From NCBI GenBank assembly GCA_023525975.1, contig JAKNSE010000030.1, positions 1,411,501 to 1,475,500 on the forward strand: 64,000 nucleotides of DNA, given 5' to 3'. The notes below the pieces were generated by a model that saw only the letters and a list, made by a program, of their open reading frames with translations, did not search any database and was not told the origin of the DNA. The DNA comes from Smallanthus sonchifolius. Its lineage: Eukaryota > Streptophyta > Magnoliopsida > Asterales > Asteraceae. Positions 11,174 through 22,726 of the stretch are shown here, piece after piece; the first letter of the stretch is position 1, and each line of letters starts with the position of its first letter. Position numbers and translations under genes: made by a program.

Positions 11174-11572
11174 GCTCTGATACCACATGGTTATTAATTC
11201 TTTAACATGTAATGGAAGCAAGTGATAAATATGTGTACTTGATAATCCGGTAATCGCAGAGAGGGAAGACGTCACGATCTTGATGATAATCAGGTTCCCG
11301 TTTAGGATGTATCGTTTGGATGACTAATGTGAGAATGAGTCTCACGATTTAGAGAGTGAGAGAGAGGGACGAATTTGGTGACGATTGTTGTGTGTCTCTC
11401 TTTAATGATCTCTATTTATATATACACTCAAGGGGAAACCCTAATTATGATACTAAGAGTAATTATGTACATCGAATAATTACCAATTAACTCACAGGGT
11501 ATTTAGGCCAATGATCAATTAATTAAATAAATGATAACTAAAGACCATATATAATTAAATGTGAGTCTTACA
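11174..11572 (-). mobile_element. 5' LTR plus primer-binding site of a small-LTR retrotransposon (Copia-like)
   Basis: On the minus strand the LTR runs from 11572 (TGTAAGACTCACATTT) to 11188 (AATAACCA), 385 bp. It is followed after two bases by TGGTATCAGAGC (11185-11174), the initiator-Met tRNA primer-binding site. A TATATATAAATAG promoter box lies mid-LTR on the minus strand (near 11418). The short LTR and termini suggest Copia. No pol coding was found to the left, so the element is truncated. Confidence 0.65.
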
Positions 11573-11585
11573 CCTTATTCCTACT

Positions 11586-11930
11586 CCTAAATTACATCAA
11601 ATAATTCACCCTCATGTCTAGGTTTGAACCCATGACCTCTAATCTAAGGCCTTCCGTAGTGGACCGTAAATGGGCAACGCCCTCATCCAACGTGACACCA
11701 CTTTTGGGGACGTGAAGGGGCAAGAACACCGCGCCGGTGGGGCGTTTTTGGGCGTGAAGGGGCAAGGCGTGGTTCAGACCACGAGTAGTGGGGCAAATTG
11801 GGGGAGATGGGTGTTGGCGTGAAAGAGGTTGCCGGCGTGGAGGGGGATCACGCCCCTGGGCGTGAGTCCACTACTGGTGGTCTAATAGGCAAGAGCCTCT
11901 ACCAAGTGGGTTAGTCCCATATTGGCTAAG
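11586..11930 (-). mobile_element. tRNA-derived SINE, split by a MITE
   Basis: With the insertion at 11648-11882 removed, the minus strand reads a tRNA-like head, cttggtagaggctcttgcct (A-box side), then gaggtcatgggttcaaacct (B box). This is the same layout as the SINEs at 14543, 16354 and 26806. The two halves flank the MITE at a TAA target. Confidence 0.5.
11648..11882. mobile_element. PIF/Harbinger-like MITE (235 bp)
   Basis: The 17-bp terminal inverted repeats ggccttccgtagtggac and gtccactactggtggtc match at 13 of 17 positions, with the inner nine perfect. A TAA duplication flanks it (11645-11647 and 11883-11885), the typical 3-bp target of PIF/Harbinger elements. Interior is GC-rich and non-coding, with repeated gtgaaggggcaag blocks. 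Confidence 0.75.
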
Positions 11931-12589
11931 AAGATAACTATATTATGTAAACATTAAATAATATTAAAAAAACAAATACAATATTAATTTACAATATTTT
12001 AATACTTCTAAACGTATAATTAATAATTTTACATTTTAGAAATAATTGATGTATTGAAGGCAAAATTCTAGCACCGAATCATGTGCATCTTAGCATGGGG
12101 ATGCCTTGAAAGGCTAGAGCATGCATGTGAAAAATGCTTGTGCATATTATCCAACTCCAAGTGTTTAGTGTTCCCATGGATTCGCTTTATTTACTTTTAA
12201 TTTTATTTTTTTTAAAACCTATAAACAATATTTTCAAAACTCAAAGTTGTTTAATTACCTATTCTCTCAATTTGCAACGTGCCACGGACTCATTTTAACC
12301 CTTCAACTTTGCTCTAATTACAATCTAAACCCTTCACTTTCTAAAAGTTTTATTTGACCCATGTACTATATATAATATATGCTTTTAACCCCATTAGTTT
12401 TTTTACTAAATTTTATTTTCTTCAATAACTTTCGTTCGTTAACTTTCTTTTTTTAAATCGTTAAATATATTTTTTAGGTATCGTTAGTTATATCAACTGG
12501 CGATGCTGGTACCTAGAACAATGAGATTGACACCGACTAAAGAACATTGGTACAGTTCTATAATTGTCTTTGTTAATAAATGTTTTAAC
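11931..12589. other. AT-rich intergenic DNA
   Basis: No gene seen. The right part (12240-12480) resembles commonly repeated, non-coding plant transposon sequence, but I cannot name the family. Confidence 0.35.
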
Positions 12590-13057
12590 CAGTTTGTCGT
12601 TTCAATGTTAGGTCATGTTCACATCGCAACGTTAATTTTATACGTTTCTTTTTGTGCTTAATCACGTTAATATGACGTCTGGTTTAATAATAACCCTCCA
12701 GATTTCTCCATTTTCATATACTACCCTTAAACTTTCTCAAATTTCTAAACTCTCAAGTTTACCCTCAAATTTCGTTTCTTTTTTTCTTTTACTTTTTCTT
12801 TATATTCTTCTTTAATTAATTTGTCGTTTCAATGTTAATTTCTATTCGCGACGTAATTTATCTATTTTTCGATCTTAAGAACCAAGTCGTGACAACTTCT
12901 TACGTTTCTTTTATGTACTTAGCACGTTATTGTCTTCGCCGCGACACACATAACGAGGTTCGCAAACCCGTCGCATCGCAGAGGCTTTAATTATGTACTT
13001 AAACATGTTAATGTCACCGTACAGCCTCGCCGCAACGCGCGGGGTCATATTTTCTAG
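12590..13057 (+). mobile_element. Non-autonomous Helitron, 3' terminal part
   Basis: The 3' end shows a short hairpin, cgccgcaacgcgcggg (13028-13043), then about ten AT-rich bases and the terminus CTAG at 13054-13057 followed by T, the diagnostic Helitron 3' structure. Upstream sequence (gtgacaacttcttacgtttc, tatctatttttc) is shared with the minus-strand copy ending at 15940, so both belong to one family. The 5' end was not located. Confidence 0.65.
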
Positions 13058-14451
13058 TTTAATACTAAAACCTATGATCTATTTTTAAAAAAATAAGATG
13101 ATTTGTATAATTTTTGTTTGATTACAAGTTTATTTATTTATACTTAAAAATATACAATAAATCAAAATGGATTACTTTTGTGACACATGCTAGCTTAGAA
13201 TAGGTTCAAATGAGTCAACACCACCCACCACAACTGTCTGCCTCCACCACAACTGTCACTATTGCCACCGCAACTACCACCATAACGTCTTCGCCCACCG
13301 TCGCCACAAGCCGTCATAAAACAAATATAGTGGGTGAACCCCTTTTGATATACACACACACATATACTATATTATAGTACATTTGAAGAGGACGTGATTG
13401 TCTTTTTACATTAACTTTTAAGAGTTTAATAGTATAAAAATGTCTTTCATGAATTTTACTACCTTAATTATCTTTTACACACACATGCCAATTATGTGAT
13501 TAAATACAAAAAAAGTAACTGAATTAAATACCATAAATTAGTTAGACTACAACTTAAATTTTATAGTTATTATAGTTAATAACGAAATCCCTTTACAAAT
13601 CTAATTATGTAAACAATAAATTTCCTATTTAACTAAATTCTCAAAAACGTTTTTATTTTATATGATTTTATATTTACTTTATTTTATAAACTTTTTTTAA
13701 ACTTTCAAATCTATATGATACTTTATCAATTAATTGTTCAAGCGCTTTACCAGTGTCTGTGTTAGTGTGTTGTGTTATCCACCGCATTTCGCGAGTACCC
13801 CTCTAGTGTGTGTATATATAAGATGTTCAACTCGAAGTCATTTTGATCCGAACCAACTTAATATTTTTAACGACTAATTTTGTTCATAACCCGTTTGGAG
13901 CGGTTACCAAACTTACTCAAACCTATTAAATGTACAAAGCCCAAAACTATTATTCTGTATGATACTATGAAACGTTAACTTAAACTTATAGCAAATTAAT
14001 TAATACGAATAATTGGGTACTACATACACAAGCCATGAGACAGGATATAGAAATAGTGGTAATAATGAAGAATAATTTGGAGATGGGGGAGACAAAGGGA
14101 TCCAATTTAGATCCCTAGGGACTAGGGAGGTGCCCGTGGATGTAGCTAATTGGGGTTGTACCATAACGTACTGTTCCCTAATGCATAAAGCATGCACGTG
14201 AATCCCAAATTCCAACACATGGGAACATCCCTATGCTCTTATACCCCATGGCTCGACTCTTAAGTCAACTTCAACCCTTTCCTAATTTTTTTAATAACTT
14301 TGATTAAAAACTAAGCACAATTGCAACATATACCGAAAAAAAGTTAAAGAGGATCTTGAGATCTTAAAGGTACTCATGTTAATTTTTAGTTATAATAAAA
14401 TGATGATGTTAAATACATATGATAATATAAAATTTAGCAGTAACTTGTGAG
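13058..14451. other. Intergenic DNA, no gene seen
   Basis: AT-rich with a CAC/ACC-rich patch at 13210-13320. The open frame at 14000-14218 on the minus strand has no recognisable similarity. Confidence 0.4.
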
Positions 14452-14526
14452 TCACTTGGGTTGGTTGTCCAGTGTTAAGAATCAAATATTTTTTTTTATA
14501 AGACCGGGATTCAAATCCTGGCATAG
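14452..14526 (+). mobile_element. tRNA-derived SINE remnant
   Basis: An A-box-like tggttgtccagtg and a B-box-like gggattcaaatcctgg (a near-perfect T-arm) are spaced as in a tRNA-derived SINE. The following SINE inserted just downstream of it. Confidence 0.4.
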
Positions 14527-14542
14527 AGTAAATTAGGAATTG

Positions 14543-14660
14543 CTATTGGGGTTGGTGGTCCAGCGGTAGAGTGAAATCCTCTAGGAACACCATGGTTTGA
14601 GAAGCTCATAGGTTCAAGTTCCACTCTCACAGTAATTAAGAAATTTGCCTTTTAAAAAAA
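14543..14660 (+). mobile_element. tRNA-derived SINE with perfect 16-bp TSD
   Basis: The head ggttggtggtccagcggtag (A box) is followed by aggttcaagttccactctc (B box) and an A-rich tail ending at 14660. It is flanked by agtaaattaggaattg at 14527-14542 and 14661-14676. Related copies are at 16354 and 26806. 118 bp, non-coding. Confidence 0.85.
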
Positions 14661-14676
14661 AGTAAATTAGGAATTG

Positions 14677-15002
14677 GTGTAGTTTAGGAATATGAGTAGA
14701 TGAGTGTGTGAGTTACCGATATTTATGTACCCAGGATGACTAGGCTCGCGAGCCTAAACGAGACTATTATTTATATAAAAATAATAATTTTTATTTAATA
14801 TGATAAATATATAACTATATAATTTATATTATTATATACATAGTTATATAACTAGTTTAAAAGGCAACCCATTAGGAGCAATATTTTTTTTCTATTGGAC
14901 CGCAGTGTCACATGGCAGGTTGCTATTGGTTAGTTTTTTTTTTTGAAATTCTGTTTGTTTTTCCTTCATATATACAAATTTCTGCCAAATAGAAACCAAA
15001 AA
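14677..15002. other. AT-rich intergenic DNA
   Basis: Runs of TA/TTTA around 14770-14850 and poly(T) at 14935. No gene seen. Confidence 0.35.
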
Positions 15003-15075
15003 GGCCTCGGTTGAGATGGTAGAGCACGAATCCCCTCCCCTTGGTGACCCGGGATCGAATCCCCGCGCCGATTTA
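15003..15075 (+). mobile_element. tRNA-like sequence, probably a SINE head
   Basis: ggttgagatggtagagcac has the form of a tRNA D-arm/A box, and gggatcgaatcccc forms a T-arm with B box. About 65 nt lie between the ends. It ends in cttttcccccttttt, which would act as a Pol III terminator. No proper acceptor stem or CCA-adjacent pairing was seen, so a functional tRNA is unlikely. Confidence 0.45.
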
Positions 15076-15939
15076 GCCTTTTCCCCCTTTTTCTTTTTCC
15101 AATTTACTTTTTATTATTATTTTTTTTAACTGTTTTGCATTTTTTAAACTGTTTTGAACTATTTTTCTTTTTTGCATGGGACAATTTGGTTTTTCGTATA
15201 CACGTTTTGATGTTTGGGATCATGGCGAAATTCACGCCGCAACGCGCGCCGGGACTGAGACAATACAATCCCGCCGCGCGAACTTGTAATCAACTAGTTA
15301 GGATAAAAATAGCAAAGTTATATATATTTGTTATGTAAAATAATAATTATATATTATATATAAATAGTTATAAATGCATATAAATAAAATAAGTAACTAC
15401 ATAATAAATGATTCAAACTCGAAAAGTTACTTACAAGACAAGCTCAAGCGTTATAAACAACGTTCAAAACAAATTGATCTCAAGCTCTCTTAACTTAAAC
15501 GGGCTGAAGTCAAGCTGCACAATTATTCTAAATTTTAAGTATCAATGAACTTTTTAAATTATTTAGACAAATGTTATACTTCTTGGGAACGTTTAAAATT
15601 AATATTTAATTAATGTATAACGTAGCAAACAAAAGAGAATTTCATCCAATCTAGACAATTTGACTTGCTAGGTAAGGTCGATGATGAATCAAAAGCTATT
15701 CAATCAAAGTGCATTGCATTTTAATTTATAGAATTAAAAAACTTGGATACAACAATCTCATTATTATATAGTAGTGGTTGGTAAATGACTAAATAATGGT
15801 AACGACTATGTCAAGAATATCAATAAAAGTATTCACATATTCATAGTTTTGACTGATCTCACTTGCTCCCCACATGCCAAAGGCATAACTCCATTTTTTT
15901 TGTTCATAAAAAATATTGAGTAACATATATAACTACATA
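15076..15939. other. Intergenic DNA, possible further Helitron 3' end near 15297
   Basis: 15231-15297 has cgccgcaacgcgcgccggg and later actagtta, superficially like a Helitron 3' hairpin plus CTAG|T, but the distance between them is too long for a standard terminus. The rest is AT-rich and non-coding. Confidence 0.35.
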
Positions 15940-16135
15940 CTAAAAAATTCCCCTCGCGTGTTGCGGCGGGAATTGAATTGAAAATAGTGGACGTTGTAAC
16001 GCATTGCGACGGTAATATTGACGCGGTTAAGCACGAAAAGAAAAACGTAAGAAGTTGTCCCGCAGTGGGTCGGTTCCGAACAATGTAGATAAAAATAAAT
16101 ACGTTTAAACGTTACATTTGGAACAAAACAATAGT
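15940..16135 (-). mobile_element. Non-autonomous Helitron, 3' terminal part
   Basis: On the minus strand the end reads cccgccgcaacacgcgagggg, a few T/A bases, then TTAG|T at 15943-15940 (one mismatch to CTRR). Upstream it shares the acaacttcttacgttt and cgtgcttaaccgcgt blocks with the plus-strand copy ending at 13057. The other end was not located. Confidence 0.5.
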
Positions 16136-16353
16136 GTATATAATGTAGCAAGTCGTTTTTATATGCATTTACATAACAATAGTGAAATAAAGTTCTCTAC
16201 ACACGTGTATCTTTTCATCATCAAACGTAGCTAGTTACCCACTTCACGTTATCAAAGGCCAACGTTTAGTAGCATCGGAACCTTTAGAAATTGTTCAAAC
16301 ATGTCATTTTTAATGAGGAAACTGGTTGGTCATAGTCTCAACAATCAAAAACC

Positions 16354-16460
16354 TTTTTTTTTAGAAAGACGAATTTCTTTTTAATCCTGTCACTATTGGG
16401 ACTTGAATCCGTGACCTCCAAACCATTTAGGTGTTCCTAGAGGCTTTGCCTCTACCACTG
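16354..16460 (-). mobile_element. tRNA-derived SINE
   Basis: The minus strand has cagtggtagaggcaaagcc (A-box region, missing the first bases), ggtcacggattcaagtccc (B box) and ends in an A-rich tail (poly-T on the + strand at 16354-16363). Same family as 14543-14660 and 26806-26900. No clear TSD. Confidence 0.65.
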
Positions 16461-16464
16461 TTTA

Positions 16465-16733
16465 AGAGCATTAACAACCCATCCCCCATTCTTCTCCCCA
16501 TCTCCAAAGTTTAAAAAAACAACAAAATAATCACTCCATCCCACTCCCCATCCCCATACTCTAAAATTTATATAAAAATGAGAGTAGTCCTCCATATTTG
16601 GGGGTTTACTTTTTTCCCCGTCTCCAAATAGAGATGGTGAATGGAATGTAAAAGGTTTCAAGAAAATATATAAAATTTAGAGTTAATGATGATTTTATAT
16701 GAATGAGGATGGAGCGCCTACTGTGAATGTTCT
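16465..16733. mobile_element. Tourist-like MITE
   Basis: Ends agagcattaacaaccc and gtgaatgttct form an imperfect inverted repeat of the widespread AGAGCAT(C/T)..CAA type. Flanks are TTA and TAG, an imperfect 3-bp duplication. The interior is non-coding and rich in ccccatc. Confidence 0.5.
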
Positions 16734-18040
16734 TAGGGGTGTGTAATAAGTTGTTAAGAAGTTAAGTACCCATTAATTAGAATCAAACATCAAGTACAAT
16801 GATGCCTATTTTACATTAATTGGAAAGGAGCAATGGAAGTTGGGAGGGACCCACAAAGAGATGATATCCGGTCACAAGATCAAATCCAAAGCCACAAATG
16901 AAAAGCATGGTCCATGATGAGCTTCCACCTTCCTTTTGGCCAGAAAACAAAACTCTACGGGGAAACAAATAAGCATGTCTAATGAAACTTTAACATTATT
17001 AGTTTCATACACCTAAAAAAACAACCAACAAATAACGATGAAACGAGCCATCAAAGCATTTAGGAAGGCCAAAATTCAAAATGATACGACTTCTACGGCC
17101 TCGTTCTAGGGTTAGGCATCATATGATGCTAAATAAGCCGGTGAATAGTCGAAATCGATCTTGGTGTAAACAAAAGCTTAATGGCACAACTTGGTTTCAA
17201 ATCGTAACCTATTGTTTTCTAGTTCCTATTTGGTTTATTGTTTAACTGGTTAGGCTGTCTTGTTTTTCTATCGTCTGAGGGTTGAGGTGTGCTTACCTTA
17301 TATTAACTTTTTCGTTATTTATAACAATTTTCAGGCACTGGTATTTTTATATTTTATTTAAATTCTAAACCTAATTTAGATATTTCATAAAAATGAATTA
17401 TTAAGAGGTCAAGTAAGGCAATAACCTAAAAACAAAAATAATGATCATGTCTCTAATGAGTGATAATTATTGTACAAACGATTGACCCGACCAATATATG
17501 AAAACTTTGATTGGTTGTTTGTTAGCACACTCTTTTCAAACAAGATACATATAAGTGATCCTGTACAAGTTGAATTAAACCACATATTTGGGATTTTATA
17601 AAATGAAATTACCATTATACCCTTTCAAGTTGCATGCATAATAAATTAGTCACAAGAAGGCAAAAGAAAAGAGCCAAAAGCATGGATAAAGTGAGGGAGA
17701 AAGCCGCATGTGGTTAAAGTTTAAAATACTAAGCTTTCATCATTGAATTCAAGCATTGTTTGAAAATAGTAACACATGTGAAGATTGATGTCATTTAATG
17801 TGACATTTTATGTGACATTCAAGAGATATGGATTATGGCCCTTTACTTCAAATCTATTTTCTTTTTCCTGAATTGGCACTATGATTCTTTGCCCAATGCA
17901 TCGTACTAGTGTAAACTAGCCGGACTGATTGCGCTAAAAGCTTAATTTGAGCCGAGTAAAAATTAGAGCATATTTAATAATTGAGTTTTTGGCTTCATAT
18001 ATAAAACTAAGATTATAAACATACGTTATATGAACTTATT
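16734..18040. other. Intergenic DNA, no gene seen
   Basis: No coding signature or recognised repeat on either strand. Confidence 0.4.
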
Positions 18041-18460
18041 GGATGTGTGGACACACAAGGATGGATCGAATAAGAAATGAAGTTATCCAGGAGAAATTGG
18101 GGTGACATGTATCTCATATAAGATAAGGGAAAGGAGATTGATATGGTTTAGGCATATGAAGAGGAGACAGTTGACAGCGCCAATCAGAACCGTGGAAGGT
18201 CTTACTGTGGAGGGGAGGAGAAGCAGAGGCAGACCAAAATTGATTTGGGATGAACAAATTAGGCAGAATTTGCTTGCACCTATCTCAGAACATGATTGGA
18301 GATGGAGCCCGTGGAGATGTCGTTTTAGGGTTATGGACTTTTTGGAGAGGGAATAGATCTGTTTTAAATTTGTCTTGGGGCCTTAGCTTTTCCTATATTG
18401 TTGTTTGCCTTAGTTAGCCTTAACTTTTCCTTAGTGTTAGTTGGGCGTTTTGACCTTTCA
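18041..18460 (+). pseudogene. RTE-type LINE, 3' terminal fragment
   Basis: Reading through one frameshift near 18100 gives MDRIRNEVIQEKLG, then KIRERRLIWFRHMKRR and RGRPKLIWDEQIRQNL, with RVMDFLE before the stop. This is the characteristic C-terminal tail of plant RTE-clade reverse transcriptases (RW.GH..RR ... GRPK..W). The RT core and endonuclease are absent, so it is a 5'-truncated copy. Confidence 0.8.
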
Positions 18461-19733
18461 GTAGGGCTGCAAATGAATAATAAAATCAAGCTAAACCCAA
18501 GCCACACTCAACCTTGTAAAATTGCTCATGTGACAGGCTCTGAGTTTAAACATAGACTTAGAAACGAGTCTTGTTCAAGTTCAAACTCTTTTAAATTAAA
18601 AGGACCGAGCATTCTCAGAAATCGATCTCAACTCGACTCGACTCGACTCGACTTGATTGCTGTTAACTTTGCAAGTTGGGCTTCTCATCTCAACTCCTTG
18701 ATAAGTGTATGATGCATCACTGTTGGACAGTCTACTTTACTCCTTCCAACCTTACCAATAGTATTCAGTTTACCATTCATTTTGAGTCGAGCTAGTTCTA
18801 AATTACTTACACGTGCTTTTTTTAATATAATAAATAAAAAAAATTAATAAGAAATCACAACCACACTCTAATATGACTTTCTTACTTCTTGAAATAAATT
18901 AAATAGAATAACATGTAATCACAACAACGAATCCTTTTGTTTCATAACTTACTTTTGTGAATGTAATTAAAATCTAGAGTTAATTATAAATGTGTTTTAC
19001 AAAATTTGCATTAAAGGTTCTTTTTCTAAATTCAAAACTAATCTCTATTTTTAATGTTTGATAACGTAGTTAATCTTACTCATCAACGACGTTCACTTTG
19101 GAGCAATTTAGTTCGTCTAACACTTTTTTATCGATCCATTAAAAAAACCTAAGTTATCACCCCAAAACAAAAGTAAAAAATACCTTTCATCCCCTACCCG
19201 CCTTCGACACCATCGCTGCTTCATAAAACTTCTACCATCGCGACGGTTTAGCGGTGGTAAAACCAACAAACACCAGCGAACTTGTCAAACATCCTCACAA
19301 ACTTTTCCAAAGCAATGATTCCTTTTCATAAACATCCTTATCTTTTCTATATCATCACCAGATTTTACATTTACTTTTCATATGAAAAATATTATTTATT
19401 ACAATAACCATTTAACTTTTACATAAATTTAATTATTTTTTTCAAAATAGAATCATATTATTAAAGCATAATTGGAATTGAAGTAGTTAAATTTCTTTAA
19501 AAACATATAAATAAATTCACTTAGGTTAGGCCGGCATTGGGCTTTGATTTGGGCCCAATCACTTAGAAACTGGCAATTCGTAGAAAAGAAAATGAGGGAC
19601 CAAATAGTTAGAACGATAAATGAGGAGGGGCTAAAATGTAAGATAAAAGTAAACACGGACGATTGTTATTTGTTTAATTTTGAGCTACTAGTGCACGTGG
19701 CAAGCTCAAATTTAGCGCAACAGAAATAACAAG
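18461..19733. other. Upstream intergenic DNA of MED27
   Basis: Holds a (ctcga)n microsatellite at about 18632-18652, otherwise AT-rich. The last 200 bp before 19734 would hold the MED27 promoter, but no convincing TATA box was identified. Confidence 0.4.
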
Positions 19734-22239
19734 ATGCAGCACCATCACTCACAACCACCGCTACAATCCGCCGGAAATCTCATCGCTTCTCCACCGGAAT
19801 CGCAACCTTCTTCCACGGAGGCTCCTCCCAAACAAGTAGCCTTAGCAATGGATCGTCTTTCCCAAGCGGCGCGCCTAATCGCCGACATTAGACTCGGCGC
19901 CGACCGCCTCCTCGAAGCCCTATTTATCGCCGGACAACAGCCTCACCAGTCCGGCTCCAATAAACCGTTGAGTTTGATCGTTCAAGAAGGAGCTTCTATG
20001 CGCCAGTACCTCCAGGATCTTCGAACTATCGGTAACTATTGATTTTGAAATTTCGTAATTTCTAGGGTTTATGTTTTAAGTAAAAATGTTAAAACTAATA
20101 GATATTAGATCAGATCTTATTTGGAGGTATTTCGTATGATCCTTTGTTGTTGTGTTGCTCTCAGATTAGGGCATCAAATGTGTGTAATTTGTTAATTAAA
20201 TTTTGATTTAGGGTTTCGAATTAGACTTGTTTAGTGTATCTTAAGTTTGGACCAATGAGATTGATAGTTATTGGTTATTATCTTACATGAATCCTCTTTA
20301 GCTAAAGCTTATGAAGGAAAGAACATTTGGATTGTGAGTGAAACTTTATGCTTAGGGTGAAATGGGCTTTGGTTAGTAGTGAGCAGGGGTCAGTGTTGAG
20401 TCTGTAATTCAATCCTTTTTTATGGTTTAGGTAGTCAAAGGTGCTAGGCGCACTCAAGGCGCTAAGCGTAAGCCTGTTGCCTAGGCATAGGATGCTTAAA
20501 AAGCGAGGGTCTTTTTGAGCAAGAGACACAGTATAAACATGCCGTTTTTAGGGGTTTTAGACTGGTTTAGGCTAGTTTAGACATGTTCCAGGCCATTTTT
20601 GGATGTTTCAGACCAGTTTTAAATGTTTCAAACCAGTTTTGGCTGGAATCCTTGCCTGAGCGCCTTGATGGAAGCAAGGCGGTATGGCCTTGGCTCGCCT
20701 GGGCGAGCGCCTTTTGCGTCTTTGACTACTTAGTTTATGACCCATTTTAACATGTTCAGTAACAGCAAACTTGAAAAGAAACAAGAATCATGTACTATTA
20801 ATCAGGGACTAATTTGAAGTTTAACTTAAATCTCTGTGCTTTTATTAGGAAGACAATTGGAAGATTCTGGAGTTTTGAACGAATCACTTAGATCACGAAG
20901 TAATTCTTGGGGCCTTCACATGCCTTTAGTTTGTCCAGATGGTGCTGTCGTTGCATATGCATGGAAACGACAACTTGCTGGTCAAGCTGGCGCATCTGCT
21001 GTTGACAGGACCAGGTGCACCTTAGCTTCTTGATTATCCCTAATCTTTTTCTAGTTTCTAGTTTCTGATTATAAAGAAGCTGTAATTGTTGTAGGTTGGC
21101 TTTGAAGGCATTTACTGATCAAAAAAGGCGATTTTTTCCTCATCTTGATGACAAATCGGTAGACGGGCCAGTCTCAAAAAAGCATCGTGGGAACCACACC
21201 TCAACCAGGAGTCAACAAGAAGAGTTTAGTGATTTAAAAACGGTGTTAGATGTATTAACAGAACTTGAGAAAGAAGTTCCAGAAGTCAAAACCTCAACTT
21301 ATCAACGATTGGATTGGTCAAAACGGGCCTCATTACTTCCTAATGATACTTTTGATGAATCACCAAAAGATCATAATAATTTTCAAAGTTCCCGAAATAT
21401 CCTATCAGAATCAAGAGGCGCGGTTATTGCTGATCAGATTGGTGTCGTTGAGTTGTTAATCCCTTTTGTATTTAGATCAGTAATATCATTGCATCCAACT
21501 GGTTCACTTTATCCTGATGCAGTAGCTTTCTTTTCGCCAGATGAGGTTTTAATCATAACATCAGTTAATTTAATTATTTTACATTTAAGCAATTGCTGAT
21601 GATGTCTTACTAAACTGTCTTCACAGGGTGGCAGTTATGTACATGCAAGAGGGATTTCAGCTTTTAACGTATTTAGAAACATGACGGTAAAAAGATATAT
21701 AATACATGCACACTTGAAATTTTAATACAACAACACTAATTTATTTTCCATCTTTTATACATGTTTTTTTAATTACAGGAACATGCTGCAATGGCTCCAC
21801 AGCATTTTATTGGTGTCAATGCTGAAACAGCACTACATAAATTACTGGTATAATCTTCATTTATGTTATAAGATGTCTTCATACATTGATGCAAACACGT
21901 ATATTTTATTTAAATTTTGATTGTTTTTCAGCATTGGATCTGCAGTTATCAAACTCTATTAACTAAAGTTTGCAGGTATACCATCTTCATTAAGTAGTAA
22001 AACATATACATATATTGAATTCATATTGTTTGTAATTTTATTTTTAAATATATAATTGGTGCAGTAAATGTGGGAAACTACTTTCAATGGACAAAGAATC
22101 AGCTTTGCTTTTACCACCCGTTCAACGACCATACCGTAATATTTCTGTGAGTAAACATTTGTCGCATAATTCATCAAATAAAGATCAGAGCATGAGTGAT
22201 ATCCCGGCTTATCACATTGGCTGTTTTCCCCAAGAATAA
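19734..22239 (+). CDS. MED27: Mediator complex subunit 27
   Basis: Seven exons, all with GT..AG borders, join to 1263 nt (420 aa plus stop): 19734-20031, 20849-21014, 21095-21545, 21627-21686, 21779-21847, 21932-21975 and 22065-22239. MED27 is a nuclear Mediator subunit (tail-proximal) that links transcription factors to RNA polymerase II. The product has the plant MED27 blocks PPKQVALAMDRLSQAARLIA, LGADRLLEALF, QLEDSGVLNESLRSRSNSWG, HMPLVCPDGAVVAYAWKRQL and FTDQKRRFFPHLDD. The C-terminal Med27 domain has HWICSYQ and CSKCGKLL, a possible Cys-based metal site, and the protein ends in AYHIGCFPQE. The start ATG follows an in-frame upstream stop and gives the usual short Pro/Ser-rich N terminus. 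No disabling change seen. Exon borders were inferred by eye. Confidence 0.93.
20431..20729. mobile_element. MITE in MED27 intron 1
   Basis: Perfect 10-bp terminal inverted repeats, gtagtcaaag and ctttgactac, are flanked by ttag on both sides (20427-20430 and 20730-20733). Subterminal sequence is rich in aaggcgc/gcgcctt. 299 bp, non-coding. TSD length does not settle the superfamily; hAT-like or another type is possible. It lies within the 817-bp first intron, well away from the splice sites. Confidence 0.7.
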
Positions 22240-22713
22240 TAGTTTAGACTTTAGATATGAAGTTATTTGTAGATATTAAAAGCTGCATTTTATAGATTCA
22301 TCAGGTTTTAGATTTTACATCATATGTGTTGTGGTTATTGATTTTTTAAATTTTATGAGATTGTTTTTTTTTCTCTGGGTTATGCTGTTGGTTGTGAGGT
22401 AATGTTGATTCAGCAACATTATTGGCAACAACTCTATACTTGGCTTTAATAACAGAACGGTTTTAAACATCTCTAATCCGAGAGGTTCTAATGATCACTG
22501 TGTTTTGCATGCTGGATCCTCTATGATTCTATGTTCTTCCCGAAAGCGTGCTAATCACTATGTTGTGCGGAGCTGAGCATCTTATATTCGCTGGGATAAA
22601 GCTTTTCCTCTTTAGGGGACTTATCCTGGAGATCTGCGGTTGATCCATTGGGCAGGAATAAGAGTCGTTAATGGCTTCCGAATTAAATACAAATTGGATT
22701 CATGGAACATAGA
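22240..22713. other. MED27 3' flank
   Basis: Contains the 3' UTR of MED27; no unambiguous poly(A) signal was chosen. No other gene seen before the LINE insertion. Confidence 0.4.
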
Positions 22714-22726
22714 AGGATTTTCCATT

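Noticed and set aside
15003..15075. Possible functional tRNA gene
   Set aside because: D-arm and T-arm motifs are present, but no matching acceptor stem or anticodon arm could be folded by eye. A SINE head is more likely.
15231..15300. Third Helitron 3' end
   Set aside because: It has hairpin-like cgcaacgcgcg and a CTAG|T, but they are about 50 bp apart instead of about 10, so the terminus is not convincing.
18398..18712. 104-codon frame after the RTE LINE
   Set aside because: No similarity; includes a (ctcga)n microsatellite.
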